NCBI GenBank assembly: GCA_021648755.1
Contig: JAKISG010000008.1
Span: 1-64,000, forward strand
Length of the DNA: 64,000 bases
Origin: Flavobacteriaceae bacterium
Lineage (GTDB): Bacteria > Bacteroidota > Bacteroidia > Flavobacteriales > Flavobacteriaceae
Direction of reading: 5' to 3'
Shown: piece after piece, positions 6,970 to 16,154 of the stretch
Position numbering within the stretch: the first letter of the stretch is position 1
Layout: each line of letters starts with the position of its first letter
Program-made: the position numbers and the translations under genes
The notes under the pieces: generated by a model
Databases searched by the model: none
What the model saw: the letters and a program-made list of their open reading frames with translations, nothing else
Told to the model about the DNA's origin: nothing

Positions 6970-8217
6970 TTAGCGTACCATAGCAGCACCAACACGAGTA
7001 TAAATACCTTTGTCTAGTTTTTCACGCATCGCTTTAAAAGCAGTTATGGTTTCTTCAACATCTTGTAAGGTATGTGTTGCTGTTGGTATTAGTCTTAAAA
7101 TCATTAATCCTTTAGGTATTACAGGATATATTACAATAGAACAAAAAATATGATGATTTTCACGTAAATCATGTACCAAAGCCATTGCTTCTGGCACTTC
7201 ACCTTTTAAGAAAACTGGTGTTACACATGTATTGGTATTACCTATGTTAAATCCGTTTTCTTTTAGACCGCTTTGTAATGCATTTACGTTTTTCCAAAGC
7301 TTTTCTTTAAGTTCTGGCATAGTTCTAATCATATCCAAACGTTTTAAGGCTCCTTTTACCATTGGCATAGGTAATGATTTTGCAAACATTTGTGAACGCA
7401 TATTGTATTGTAAATATTGAATTACATCTTTATCACCTGCAAAGAAAGCACCGATACCAGCCATAGATTTTGCAAAAGTGGCAAAATAGATATCAATACC
7501 ATCTTGGCATTCTTGTTCAAAACCTGTACCTCTGCCATTTTTACCTAACGTGCCAAAACCATGCGCATCATCTATTAATACTCTAAAATTAAATTTTTTC
7601 TTTAAAGCAATGATTTCTTTTATTTTACCTTGTTCTCCGCGCATGCCAAAAACACCTTCTGAAATTACTAAGATTCCACCACCAGTTTCTTTGGCAATTT
7701 TTGTAGCACGTTCTAAGTTTAATTCTAAACTTTCTATATCATTATGTTTATAGGTAAATCGTTTACCATGATGTAAACGAACTCCGTCTACAATACAGGC
7801 ATGAGAATCCATATCATAAACAATAACATCATTTTTAGTTACCAAAGCGTCAATGGCAGAAACCATACCTTGATAGCCAAAGTTTACTAAATAGGCTGCT
7901 TTTTTAGTTACAAATGCAGCACATTCTCTTTCTAATTGTTCGTGAAATTTTGTGTGGCCAGACATCATTCTTGCTCCCATTGGGTAAGCCATACCGTATT
8001 CCATTGCTGCTTCTCCATCTACTTTAATGACGTCAGGGTGATTGGCTAAACCTAAATAATCATTTATAGACCAAGTGATGACTTCTTTGCCGTTAAATTT
8101 CATACGGTTAGAAATCGGTCCTTCCAGTTTTGGAAATACATAATACCCTTCTGCTTTAGACGCCCACTTTCCTAATGGTCCTTTATCTTTTATAATTCTA
8201 TCAAATAAATCTTTCAT
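6970..8217 (-). CDS. Alpha-oxoamine synthase (serine palmitoyltransferase-like)
   Basis: 415 aa, PLP-dependent fold type I. Family signatures are DSHACIVDG (residues 137-145), the PLP-contacting DDAHGFG (216-222) and the Schiff-base lysine Lys250 in FATFAKSMAG. The family condenses an amino acid with an acyl thioester. Close Bacteroidota relatives use serine (sphingolipids) or cysteate (sulfonolipids), and sequence inspection alone does not separate these. The N-terminus carries ~30 extra residues before the conserved core. The gene is monocistronic, between a bidirectional terminator and its own promoter. Its predicted leader has two hairpins. Confidence 0.88.
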   Translation of the reverse strand: MKDLFDRIIKDKGPLGKWASKAEGYYVFPKLEGPISNRMKFNGKEVITWSINDYLGLANHPDVIKVDGEAAMEYGMAYPMGARMMSGHTKFHEQLERECAAFVTKKAAYLVNFGYQGMVSAIDALVTKNDVIVYDMDSHACIVDGVRLHHGKRFTYKHNDIESLELNLERATKIAKETGGGILVISEGVFGMRGEQGKIKEIIALKKKFNFRVLIDDAHGFGTLGKNGRGTGFEQECQDGIDIYFATFAKSMAGIGAFFAGDKDVIQYLQYNMRSQMFAKSLPMPMVKGALKRLDMIRTMPELKEKLWKNVNALQSGLKENGFNIGNTNTCVTPVFLKGEVPEAMALVHDLRENHHIFCSIVIYPVIPKGLMILRLIPTATHTLQDVEETITAFKAMREKLDKGIYTRVGAAMVR

Positions 8218-8236
8218 TTTATTCTTTTAATAGTCA

Positions 8237-8277
8237 CAGATTTTTAAATCTGAGGTTAGGGCTAATAATTTATTAGC
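8237..8277 (-). promoter_or_regulatory. Two-hairpin 5' leader of the oxoamine synthase gene
   Basis: If transcription starts about five bases after the -7 box (near 8278), the ~60-nt leader begins with gctaata/tattagc (8261-8267 with 8271-8277), followed by cagattt/aaatctg (8237-8243 with 8246-8252). Both stems are perfect 7-bp pairings. This could be mRNA stabilisation or a regulatory leader; there is no known riboswitch match. Confidence 0.4.
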
Positions 8278-8282
8278 GAATG

Positions 8283-8290
8283 CAAAAGTA
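8283..8290 (-). promoter_or_regulatory. -7 box TACTTTTG, oxoamine synthase promoter
   Basis: Perfect TAnnTTTG match on the minus strand, 66 bp upstream of the ATG at 8217. The -33 element is weak. Confidence 0.6.
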
Positions 8291-8505
8291 ACACTATTTT
8301 AGAGAGAAATAAAATTATATTTTTAAATTCCAAACAACAAAAATCATATAATTTTTATCATTTTGTTGCTTGGTTTTTTTTATCACTTATTAAGTTTTAT
8401 AATTTCGAATATTTTTAAAATAGTTCACAGTACAACATTAAGTAATATAGATTAAACTATTTCAAAAGTGTGAAAAAAAATAAGTTATGACTGCTTCAAA
8501 ATTAT

Positions 8506-9213
8506 TTAATTTTTTGTTGCTTCTTTTTCTGCGTCATTTTTCATCTTTTCGTTTGGTAAAATTACAATATTTACTCTTCTGTTTTTTGATCTACCTTCTT
8601 TAGTAGTGTTATCATATTTAGGTTGTGTTTCGCCATACCAATTTGTTGTAAGACGAGAAGTGCTAATATTTTTTTGTGTAAAATAATTTGTTACTGCATT
8701 AGCTCTATTTTTGGATAGTGCTAAGTTATAGGTGTCAGAACCGCTACTGTCTGTATGACCTATAATTAAAACATTGGTATCTACGTACTCTATTAAAATA
8801 CCTGCTAATTGATTTAGAGTTTCTTCTGAAGCATCATTAATATTGTATTTGCTTGTATCAAAATAAACACCACTATTTTCATCAAAAGTAATGACAATAC
8901 CGTCATCTATACGTTCTACAACGGCACCTGGAATTTCTTCTTCAATTTTTTGTGCTTGCTTATCCATTCTATTACCAATAAGCACTCCTGCAGTTCCTCC
9001 TACAACACCACCAATTACTGCACCTATGTCTCCTTTGCCACCCTTGCCAATATTATTTCCAAGTATTGCTCCAAGTATTGCGCCTCCAGCAGCTCCAATT
9101 ACGGCTCCTTTTTGTTTGTTATTTGCATTTTTTGTTGCAGTACAACTAGATAAGTTAACCATAAGTGTCATTGCAAAAATGGCTAATCCTGTTTTTTTTA
9201 ATATTGTTTTCAT
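8506..9213 (-). CDS. OmpA-family lipoprotein with glycine zipper
   Basis: 235 aa. Lipobox NLSSC (Cys24), then a glycine-zipper region (residues ~36-82) rich in GAxxGxxxG repeats. An OmpA-like peptidoglycan-binding domain follows (residues ~105-220), with VLIIGHTDSSG and NRANAVTNYF near its core and SKNRRVNIVI at the end. It would tether the outer membrane to peptidoglycan, like YiaD-type proteins. It is 38 bp downstream of a lipocalin-like lipoprotein gene in the same direction, so the pair is probably one envelope operon. Confidence 0.92.
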   Translation of the reverse strand: MKTILKKTGLAIFAMTLMVNLSSCTATKNANNKQKGAVIGAAGGAILGAILGNNIGKGGKGDIGAVIGGVVGGTAGVLIGNRMDKQAQKIEEEIPGAVVERIDDGIVITFDENSGVYFDTSKYNINDASEETLNQLAGILIEYVDTNVLIIGHTDSSGSDTYNLALSKNRANAVTNYFTQKNISTSRLTTNWYGETQPKYDNTTKEGRSKNRRVNIVILPNEKMKNDAEKEATKN

Positions 9214-9251
9214 AAGTCTTAATTATTTTTTTAAAATTGATTTATTGATTA

Positions 9252-9734
9252 TTAATTTATTTTTTTTGAAAAGTTTAAATGTATTGTAAACGGTTTGTCA
9301 GCAACTATAAGCGATTGTTTCCATTGCATAGTTTCATTAGATAATTGTGTTAATTTCATTCTAAAACCTCGGTTGTAGTCATCTGATTTATATTTTTCAT
9401 CCGTTGGTTTTAATAAAAAGTCATACAAACCAGTTTCTGCATTAACTTCTTGAATATTGAATCTAAAATAGCGACTACCAGTTTTACAATCTGATTTGTT
9501 TATCGTATAATTACCTGTAAAATTATTTGACACAAAATGCCATGTACTACCTTCAAAACATTCTTTAGCAACGTCGTTTAGTAAGATGACATTGTATGTA
9601 CCTGATTCGCTATAGGTTATTGTGTCTAATGACCAGTCTCCTTTAATTATTTTTTTAGACTCTCTCGTTACTTTTGTTGAGCCACAGGACAAAATAAAAC
9701 TTGTTAAAATGGTCAATACTACTATTTTTTTCAT
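9252..9734 (-). CDS. Lipocalin-like lipoprotein
   Basis: 160 aa, lipobox ILSC (Cys17). The conserved opening KGDWSLDTITY and the alternating beta-strand pattern with two cysteines (CFEGSTWHF and DCKTGSRYF) fit the small lipocalin-like family of Bacteroidota lipoproteins. The ligand is unknown. It is first in a two-gene unit with the OmpA-family gene. No TAnnTTTG box is obvious upstream. Confidence 0.78.
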   Translation of the reverse strand: MKKIVVLTILTSFILSCGSTKVTRESKKIIKGDWSLDTITYSESGTYNVILLNDVAKECFEGSTWHFVSNNFTGNYTINKSDCKTGSRYFRFNIQEVNAETGLYDFLLKPTDEKYKSDDYNRGFRMKLTQLSNETMQWKQSLIVADKPFTIHLNFSKKIN

Positions 9735-9822
9735 ATTTTATATGATTAATTATGTTAATAATGTATAAATGTACTAAAATATTTAGTAAAACCTAATAAA
9801 TTTATACATTTTTAATAAATTT

Positions 9823-11805
9823 TTAAAATGCAACTAAATTTAATAAGGATTCTTTGATTCTATTCTTAGGAAGGTATTCTAACTCTAAATCCGTTGCAAA
9901 CGGAATAGGTGTTTCTATACTGCCCAATCTCTTTACAGGTGCATCTAAATATTTAAAGCAATTCTCGGTAATTAATGCTGATAAATCAGATGCAATACCA
10001 CCAAACAAAGTGTCTTCTTGAATGATAATTACTTTACCTGTTTTTTTGACGGAATTATATACTGTCTCAGTATCTAATGGCTGTAAAGTTCTCAAATCAA
10101 TTACATCTGCAGCAATAAAATTACAATCTTCTAATTTTAAGACATCTAAAACCCAATGAATTCCTTGCCCATAACTTACGATTGTCAAATCATTACCTTC
10201 CTTTAAAAAAGTTGCCTTACCAAACGGAATGCTATAATAGTCTTTTGGTACTTCTTGATAAATTGAACGGTATAATGCTTTATGTTCAAAAAATAATACT
10301 GGATTTGTATCTTCTATTGCTGTTGCTAATAGACCTTTGGCATCATAAGGGAAAGCAGGATAAACTACTTTTAATCCTGGGGTTTTAGTAAACCATGCTT
10401 CGTTAGTTTGTGAATGAAAAGGACCTGCTCCAACTCCTGCTCCGCAAGGCATTCTCAATACAACATCTGCATTTTGTTGCCACCTATAATATGATTTTGC
10501 CAATAAGTTTATTACTGGGTTAAATCCTGAAGTTATAAAATCAGAAAATTGCAATTCAACGATAGCTTTATAGCCTTTAATTGATAGGCCATAAGCTGCT
10601 TCTATAATAGTTGATTCACAAATTGGTGTATTTCTTACTCGATCTTTTCCGAATTGTTCTAAAAAGCCATCTGTAATTTTAAAAACACCACCGTATGCAG
10701 CAATATCTTGCCCCATAATTATTGTATTTTCATGACGTTCCATAGCTTGCCTAAGTCCTTGAGAAATAGCATCTACAAATCTAATATTATTATTTTTATT
10801 TTCGGGTTTACGATGTTGTATATCGACATTTTTATATACATCATTTAACTCTAAAGTTACTGTAGATTTTATTTTAGGCTCTTTGAAAGTAAGTTGTAGG
10901 TTTGTATTGATTTCGGTATTAATTTCTGTTTTGTATTTAAAAACTAATGCTTCGGTTAAAATGTTTTCACTTTTAAGGAAGGCTTCGTAATTTTCTATAG
11001 GGTCTTTTTTACTCCAAGTCTCTAATAGTTCTTTTGGCACATATTTAGTTCCACTTGCCTCTTCATGACCGCGCATTCTAAAGGTTTTAAAGACTATTAA
11101 AATTGGTCTTGGGTCTTTGCGAACGCTCTTTGCTAATTTATCGACAGTTTCGTACACTTCTAAAATATTATTGCCATCTAGAGTATGACTTTCCATACCG
11201 TAGCCTATACCTTTGTCTGAAATATTTTGATTTTTCATTTGTTCAGAACTTGGTGTTGAAAGTCCATAACCGTTATGCTCTATACAAAATAATACGGGTA
11301 AATTCCATACAGAAGCTACATTTAGTGCTTCGTGAAAATCGCCTTCACTTGTACCTCCTTCTCCTGAAAAAACTACAGTAACTTGCTTATTTTTTTGTAA
11401 TAAATTACCTAAAGCAATACCATTAGCCACACCTAACTGTGGTCCTAAATGCGAAATCATACCTATAATTTTGTATGCATTTGTTCCAAAATGAAATGAA
11501 CGGTCTCTACCTTTTGTAAATCCATTTGCTTTACCTTGCCATTGTGAAAACAATTTATCTAAGGGTATATTTTTAGTTGTAAACACTCCTAAATTTCGAT
11601 GCATTGGTAAGATATATTCTTCTTGATTTAAGGCACTTGTTACGCCAACCGAAATTGCTTCTTGCCCAATACCTGAAAACCATTTTGAAATTTTACCTTG
11701 GCGTAGTAGAATTAGCATTTTTTCCTCAATTAATCGAGGTTTGAGCATTGCTCGATATAATTCTAATAATTTTTTATGGGATAAATTCTTTACTGAATAG
11801 TTCAT
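9823..11805 (-). CDS. 2-oxoacid dehydrogenase E1, fused alpha and beta subunits
   Basis: 660 aa from the ATG at 11805. An ATG at 11853 would add 16 Lys/Asn-rich residues and is less likely, as MNYSVKNLSHKKLLELY is the natural family start. The alpha half (residues ~1-330) carries the ThDP/Mg motif from GEGGTSEGDFHEA to EHNGYG. The beta half (~340-660) carries GQDIAAYGGVFKITDGF, PICESTIIEAAYG and MPCGAGVGAGPFHSQ. It decarboxylates a 2-oxoacid and transfers the acyl group to the lipoyl domain of E2; the sequence style fits branched-chain oxoacid or pyruvate-type E1. A candidate E2 is encoded about 30 kb away at 42435-43766. Single-gene unit. Confidence 0.9.
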   Translation of the reverse strand: MNYSVKNLSHKKLLELYRAMLKPRLIEEKMLILLRQGKISKWFSGIGQEAISVGVTSALNQEEYILPMHRNLGVFTTKNIPLDKLFSQWQGKANGFTKGRDRSFHFGTNAYKIIGMISHLGPQLGVANGIALGNLLQKNKQVTVVFSGEGGTSEGDFHEALNVASVWNLPVLFCIEHNGYGLSTPSSEQMKNQNISDKGIGYGMESHTLDGNNILEVYETVDKLAKSVRKDPRPILIVFKTFRMRGHEEASGTKYVPKELLETWSKKDPIENYEAFLKSENILTEALVFKYKTEINTEINTNLQLTFKEPKIKSTVTLELNDVYKNVDIQHRKPENKNNNIRFVDAISQGLRQAMERHENTIIMGQDIAAYGGVFKITDGFLEQFGKDRVRNTPICESTIIEAAYGLSIKGYKAIVELQFSDFITSGFNPVINLLAKSYYRWQQNADVVLRMPCGAGVGAGPFHSQTNEAWFTKTPGLKVVYPAFPYDAKGLLATAIEDTNPVLFFEHKALYRSIYQEVPKDYYSIPFGKATFLKEGNDLTIVSYGQGIHWVLDVLKLEDCNFIAADVIDLRTLQPLDTETVYNSVKKTGKVIIIQEDTLFGGIASDLSALITENCFKYLDAPVKRLGSIETPIPFATDLELEYLPKNRIKESLLNLVAF

Positions 11806-11942
11806 TTGCTTTTGCAACTTAATATTGTTTTTAGATTTCAAATATAAGATCAATCTCTTTCAAAATACTTTTTTACTGAAGGTTTAGCGGTATTTTTAGA
11901 TTTATCTAAAAAAATATGCATTTTTCAATTTTTAAGCAAATT

Positions 11943-11950
11943 CAAAAGTA
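11943..11950 (-). promoter_or_regulatory. -7 box TACTTTTG for the E1 gene
   Basis: Perfect TAnnTTTG match on the minus strand. The predicted start near 11938 gives a leader of about 130 nt to the ATG at 11805. Confidence 0.5.
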
Positions 11951-12065
11951 CAGAAAAGTTTTAACAATTAAATTGAAAAATTTAATTTTTTAAAATGACC
12001 TAAATATTAAAATATTCAAACTACTATATAACGAGTCAATATTGTTTATACCTAAATAATTTCAT

Positions 12066-12101
12066 AAAAAAACTTCCGATGATAATTAAACCATCAGAAG
12101 T
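12066..12101 (-). terminator. Intrinsic terminator after the M57 protease gene
   Basis: Read on the minus strand, ACTTCTGATGG pairs imperfectly with TCATCGGAAGT around an 8-nt loop and is followed by seven T. Confidence 0.75.
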
Positions 12102-12140
12102 CTCCAAATAATTATAAATTTAGATATACTTTAAATATTC

Positions 12141-12989
12141 TTAATATAAGTATTTTAAAGCAATAATATCATTGCTGTTAAACTCACCATCGGTACTATT
12201 ACTAAAACAAGCTAACATTTGTGATGTTGGGTCGTAACCTGTTGGTGTGCCAGGAATATGAATTGCGCCTACACCTGCAGAACCTTCATTGGTATTTTGA
12301 CCACAACTTTGACGACTAAACCAGTCTGTATGACGAAGACCAATAGAGTGTCCTATTTCATGACCAATTATATGTTCTGCAACATTATTACTTAAGTTAT
12401 CGAGACCATAAACTTGAATGAACTTATTTGGATTTCCTCCTGAAGGAAAGCCAGCACTACCACCAGAGCCTGATTCATTAGAATTGTGATAAACAACGAT
12501 GTCTTTAGGTTGATAGTTAGTACCAAAAGTCAAGTTAAATCTTATGTCTAGATTTTGTCTGTTGTAGTTATTTACAGCCCATTCTAAACCTGTTCTTTCT
12601 CTAAGAGTTAGTCCAAAATTATCGTTACCATTATAGCCTATGATGTCAAGGGTTCTAACACCTCCAGAAGTACTTACTAAATTACTTGTGCTATATTGTT
12701 TAGGGCCTTCTTCGTTACTATCATTTATTTGCATTTCTTCAATTTGCTTTCTTGTAAATAAAATATCACCTTCGACTTTAAACATTTCTTGTGTAGTGCC
12801 GTCTGGTAATAGAAAATCAACTAATTCAAGATTATCTGTGTTAAAGTACATTTCTTGTAATTTGGCAGAAATTTCTGGATACAATGAAGATGAAGTATCT
12901 TCGGTTTCTAAACTGTCTTCATTTTGACAGGAAACAAATACAAGTACTGTTGCAACTATTACAGTTGCGAAAAATTTAATTTTTTTCAT
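12141..12989 (-). CDS. M57-type zinc metalloprotease, lipoprotein
   Basis: 282 aa with lipobox FVSC (Cys21). The metzincin-type zinc motif HEIGHSIGLRH lies at residues 210-220, followed by TDWF and an aromatic C-terminal end. Family members are secreted or surface zinc proteases. A ~90-residue acidic, less conserved segment precedes the catalytic domain and may act as a propeptide. Monocistronic, with its own terminator. No T9SS tail, so surface display would depend on lipidation. Confidence 0.9.
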   Translation of the reverse strand: MKKIKFFATVIVATVLVFVSCQNEDSLETEDTSSSLYPEISAKLQEMYFNTDNLELVDFLLPDGTTQEMFKVEGDILFTRKQIEEMQINDSNEEGPKQYSTSNLVSTSGGVRTLDIIGYNGNDNFGLTLRERTGLEWAVNNYNRQNLDIRFNLTFGTNYQPKDIVVYHNSNESGSGGSAGFPSGGNPNKFIQVYGLDNLSNNVAEHIIGHEIGHSIGLRHTDWFSRQSCGQNTNEGSAGVGAIHIPGTPTGYDPTSQMLACFSNSTDGEFNSNDIIALKYLY

Positions 12990-13180
12990 GATATTTAAAT
13001 TAGGTTAATATATTAATAAAAAATTTCTATAAAAGAACAAACAAATTCTAAAGAAATTCTAAAGAAATTTTTTAGTTCGTTTTAAATTTTGGATTTTAAA
13101 TAAAAAGACTACTTGCTAAAAGACTGAATACTAAAAAAATACCAGATAAATTTTGAATTTTGAGTGAATTATTTTTTAGA

Positions 13181-14137
13181 TTAAACAAATGCACTTTTTA
13201 AATATTTTTTTACATTTTTATCAATGCGTTGTAAAATATTATTAGTTTTTCCTTTTCTAAATAGTTTACCTGTAATTTGTTCATAAAGTTCAATATATCT
13301 ATTTGATATTTCTAGTATTTTTTTAGAATTCATTTCTGGAATTTTTTGACCATATTTTCCTTGAAAACCTTCAGAAATTAACCATTGTCGAACAAATTCT
13401 TTAGATAATTGTTTTTGTTTTTTGTTATTATCTTGTTTTTCTTGGTAGCTAGCGGCATAAAAATAACGAGAAGAGTCAGGTGTGTGAATTTCATCAATTA
13501 AAATAATTTTCCCGTTGCTGTTTTTCCCGAATTCATATTTAGTATCTACTAGAATTAGACCTCTTTTGGCTGCGATTTCACAGCCTCTTTTAAATAGTGC
13601 TCTAGTATAATTTTCTAATTGTAAATAATCCTTTTCTGAAACAATACCTTGTGCTAAAATAGCTTCTTTAGAGATGTCTTCATCATGTTTGCCGTTTGGA
13701 GCTTTTGTAGTTGGTGTAAGAATGGGGTGAGGAAATTTATCGTTTTCTTTCATTCCGTTTGGCATAGTAACACCACAAATTTTTCTTTTTCCTAACAGAT
13801 ATTCACGTGCTGCATGACCAGATAAGTAGCCCCTAATGACCATTTCTACTTTAAAAGGTGTGCATAGATAGCCAACGGAAACATTTGGGTCAGGTGTTGC
13901 AAGTAGCCAATTGGGTACAATATCTTTAGTATCTTGCATCATTTGATAGGCAATTTGATTTAAAATTTGCCCTTTAAACGGAATTTGTTTTGGTAAAACG
14001 ACATCAAAAGCAGATAGACGGTCTGTTGCAATCATAACTAATAATTCATTATTAATTGCATACACTTCACGAACCTTGCCTCGATAAACAGATTTTTGGT
14101 TTTTGAAATTAAAATTAGTTTTGTTTATTGTATCCAT
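13181..14137 (-). CDS. purC: SAICAR synthase (purC)
   Basis: 318 aa, eukaryote-like/long class of phosphoribosylaminoimidazole-succinocarboxamide synthase. Conserved segments are YRGKVREVY, ATDRLSAFDVV, EMVIRGYLSGHAAREY (the SAICAR signature region), LVDTKYEFG and LIDEIHTPDSSRY. It ligates aspartate to CAIR with ATP in de novo purine synthesis. It lies 35 bp downstream of phoH in the same direction, so it is probably co-transcribed. No purine riboswitch or other purine gene is nearby. Confidence 0.97.
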   Translation of the reverse strand: MDTINKTNFNFKNQKSVYRGKVREVYAINNELLVMIATDRLSAFDVVLPKQIPFKGQILNQIAYQMMQDTKDIVPNWLLATPDPNVSVGYLCTPFKVEMVIRGYLSGHAAREYLLGKRKICGVTMPNGMKENDKFPHPILTPTTKAPNGKHDEDISKEAILAQGIVSEKDYLQLENYTRALFKRGCEIAAKRGLILVDTKYEFGKNSNGKIILIDEIHTPDSSRYFYAASYQEKQDNNKKQKQLSKEFVRQWLISEGFQGKYGQKIPEMNSKKILEISNRYIELYEQITGKLFRKGKTNNILQRIDKNVKKYLKSAFV

Positions 14138-14172
14138 TATTTTGATTTGGTCTTTTTTTAAATTTTAAAAGA

Positions 14173-15108
14173 CTAACTATTTTCAATACCCTTATATGCC
14201 TTAATTATTTTACCCACTAATTTATGTCTTACTACGTCTTTCTCATCTAAATAAACCATACCAATACCTTTAATATCTTTAAGTGCTAGTAGAGCTTCTT
14301 TTAAACCTGAAACCTGTTTTCTTGGTAAGTCAATTTGCCCAGGGTCGCCAGTAATAATAAACTTAGCATTTTTACCCATTCTAGTTAAAAACATTTTCAT
14401 TTGGTTGTGTGTTGTATTTTGGGCTTCGTCTAAAATTACGAAAGCATTATCTAAAGTACGACCTCTCATAAATGCTAATGGTGCAATTTGAAAGACGCCT
14501 TTTTCTAGATACGATTCTAATTTTTCAGAGGGTATCATATCTCTTAAAGCATCGTACAAAGGTTGCATATAAGGGTCTAGTTTTTCTTTAAAATCTCCAG
14601 GTAGAAAGCCTAAATTTTCTCCTGCTTCAACGGCAGGTCTAGTCAGTATAATACGACGAACAGATTTTTTTTTTAATGCTTGTACAGCAATTGCAACGGC
14701 CGTATATGTTTTACCAGTTCCTGCCGGACCAACGGCAAAAAGCATATCATTTTTTTGCATTAAATCCACCATCTTTTGTTGGTTGGGACTTTGAGCTTGT
14801 ATGCGTTTTCCACCAATACCATGTACTAAAACTTTGGTGTTTATTTCTGTACTCTTACTAGATGTTAATATTTGATGAATACTGTTTTCATCTAATTTAT
14901 TAAATTTTTCAAAATACTGAAGTAACATTTTTAGGTGCTTTTCAAATTCAATTAATTGTAGGTCATCGCCGTAAATTTTTAAGACATTACCTCTTGCTAC
15001 AAGTTTTAATTTTGGAAAATGTTTTTTTATTTGTGCAATGTTACAGTTTCTAGTTCCAAAAAATTCGCTTGGATTCACTTCTGTAATTTTTATAATTTTT
15101 TCGTTCAA
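14173..15108 (-). CDS. PhoH-family ATPase
   Basis: 311 aa. A short N-terminal KH-like/RNA-binding segment (residues ~15-65) precedes the PhoH ATPase domain with Walker A GPAGTGKT (127-134), TRPAVEAGENLGFLPG, Walker B FVILDEAQNTT and GDPGQIDLP. PhoH proteins are RNA-associated ATPases linked to rRNA maturation and stress; the exact role here is unknown. First gene of a unit with purC. It is divergent from the SAM hydrolase gene with 119 bp between starts. Confidence 0.95.
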   Translation of the reverse strand: MNEKIIKITEVNPSEFFGTRNCNIAQIKKHFPKLKLVARGNVLKIYGDDLQLIEFEKHLKMLLQYFEKFNKLDENSIHQILTSSKSTEINTKVLVHGIGGKRIQAQSPNQQKMVDLMQKNDMLFAVGPAGTGKTYTAVAIAVQALKKKSVRRIILTRPAVEAGENLGFLPGDFKEKLDPYMQPLYDALRDMIPSEKLESYLEKGVFQIAPLAFMRGRTLDNAFVILDEAQNTTHNQMKMFLTRMGKNAKFIITGDPGQIDLPRKQVSGLKEALLALKDIKGIGMVYLDEKDVVRHKLVGKIIKAYKGIENS

Positions 15109-15147
15109 CGGCAGTTATTAAGATTAAATCGTATAAATTTGTAATAT

Positions 15148-15155
15148 CAAAAATA
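15148..15155 (-). promoter_or_regulatory. -7 box TATTTTTG for phoH-purC
   Basis: TAnnTTTG match on the minus strand, 40 bp upstream of the phoH ATG. Confidence 0.5.
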
Positions 15156-15227
15156 CTAATTTTTAGATTAAAATAAATTGATTATTTGTTAAATTTTTAA
15201 TAGATTTGTTAACTCTTTTAAGAATAA

Positions 15228-16064
15228 ATGATGCCAATTATAACGCTTACATCTGATTTTGGAACAAAAGACTATTTTATAGGTGCTATAAAAGGTCATA
15301 TCTATACTGAATTGCCAGAGGCTAAGATAGTTGATATTTCTCATAAAATTTCACCATTTAGTATTAATGAAACGGCATATATTATTAAAAATGCATATTA
15401 TCATTTTCCGAAAGGGAGCATTCATGTTCTAGCGGTAGATGCTGAGTATAGTACAGAGAATAAACCTATTGCTATGTTGTTAGATGGTCATTATTTTATT
15501 TGCGCAAATAATGGTGTAATGTCTTTAATAACTGCAAATTTTAATCCTGAAAAAGTAATAGAAATCAACATCTCTAATACTAAAAATACTTATTTCTTAT
15601 TTAATTTTATAAATGCGGCATGTCATTTGGCTCGTGGCGGTAAATTAAACCTTATCGGAAAAAATTTGAGCACTATTAAAACAATACAAGAATTAAAACC
15701 ATTTGTAAATCTTGAGAAAAATAAGATAATAGGTAATATTCTTTATATCGATAATTTTGGAAATGCAATTAGTAATATTGATAAAAAAATATTTGACGCT
15801 ATAGGTAAAGGAAGAAATTTTGAAATTAAAACTAGACATTATACCTTTACTAAAATTTATAAAAAATATAATGACATTGTAGATTTTAAAATACCTGAAA
15901 ATCAACGACGAAACGACGGTAAACGTTTATTGCTATTTAATAGCGATAATTATTTAGAAGTAGCCGTGTATAGAAGTAATCTAGAATCAGTTGGTGGGGC
16001 TTCAACACTTTTGAGTTTAAAATATCGAGACACTTTAACCGTGAATTTTTTAAAAAAAAAATAA
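15228..16064 (+). CDS. SAM hydrolase / SAM hydroxide adenosyltransferase (DUF62)
   Basis: 278 aa. The N-terminus ITLTSDFGTKDYFIGAIKG is the family hallmark, with Asp and Phe that contact SAM. FSINETAYII, GSIHVLAVDAEYST and a C-terminal strand NILYIDNFGNAISNI complete the pattern. Family members split S-adenosylmethionine into adenosine and methionine using water. The fluorinase/chlorinase branch shares this fold, but nothing here indicates halogenation. Cytoplasmic, probably a homotrimer. The start is chosen at the first ATG before PIITLTSDFG. Confidence 0.93.
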   Translation: MMPIITLTSDFGTKDYFIGAIKGHIYTELPEAKIVDISHKISPFSINETAYIIKNAYYHFPKGSIHVLAVDAEYSTENKPIAMLLDGHYFICANNGVMSLITANFNPEKVIEINISNTKNTYFLFNFINAACHLARGGKLNLIGKNLSTIKTIQELKPFVNLEKNKIIGNILYIDNFGNAISNIDKKIFDAIGKGRNFEIKTRHYTFTKIYKKYNDIVDFKIPENQRRNDGKRLLLFNSDNYLEVAVYRSNLESVGGASTLLSLKYRDTLTVNFLKKK

Positions 16065-16086
16065 AGTTTTATTCAAGAAAATAAAA

Positions 16087-16094
16087 TACTTTTG
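16087..16094 (+). promoter_or_regulatory. -7 box TACTTTTG before the orphan gene at 16155
   Basis: Perfect TAnnTTTG match, 61 bp upstream of the ATG. It indicates that the next gene has its own promoter. Confidence 0.5.
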
Positions 16095-16154
16095 TAAAAG
16101 TAAATAGATTGAAAAAGAATAACCTTATGAAGTTTAATAAATAAAACGTATATT

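Noticed and set aside
8891..9289. 132-codon plus-strand ORF opposite the OmpA gene
   Set aside because: It is the shadow of the glycine-zipper region (Pro/Ala/Ile-rich reverse reading) and the opposite strand encodes a clear OmpA lipoprotein.
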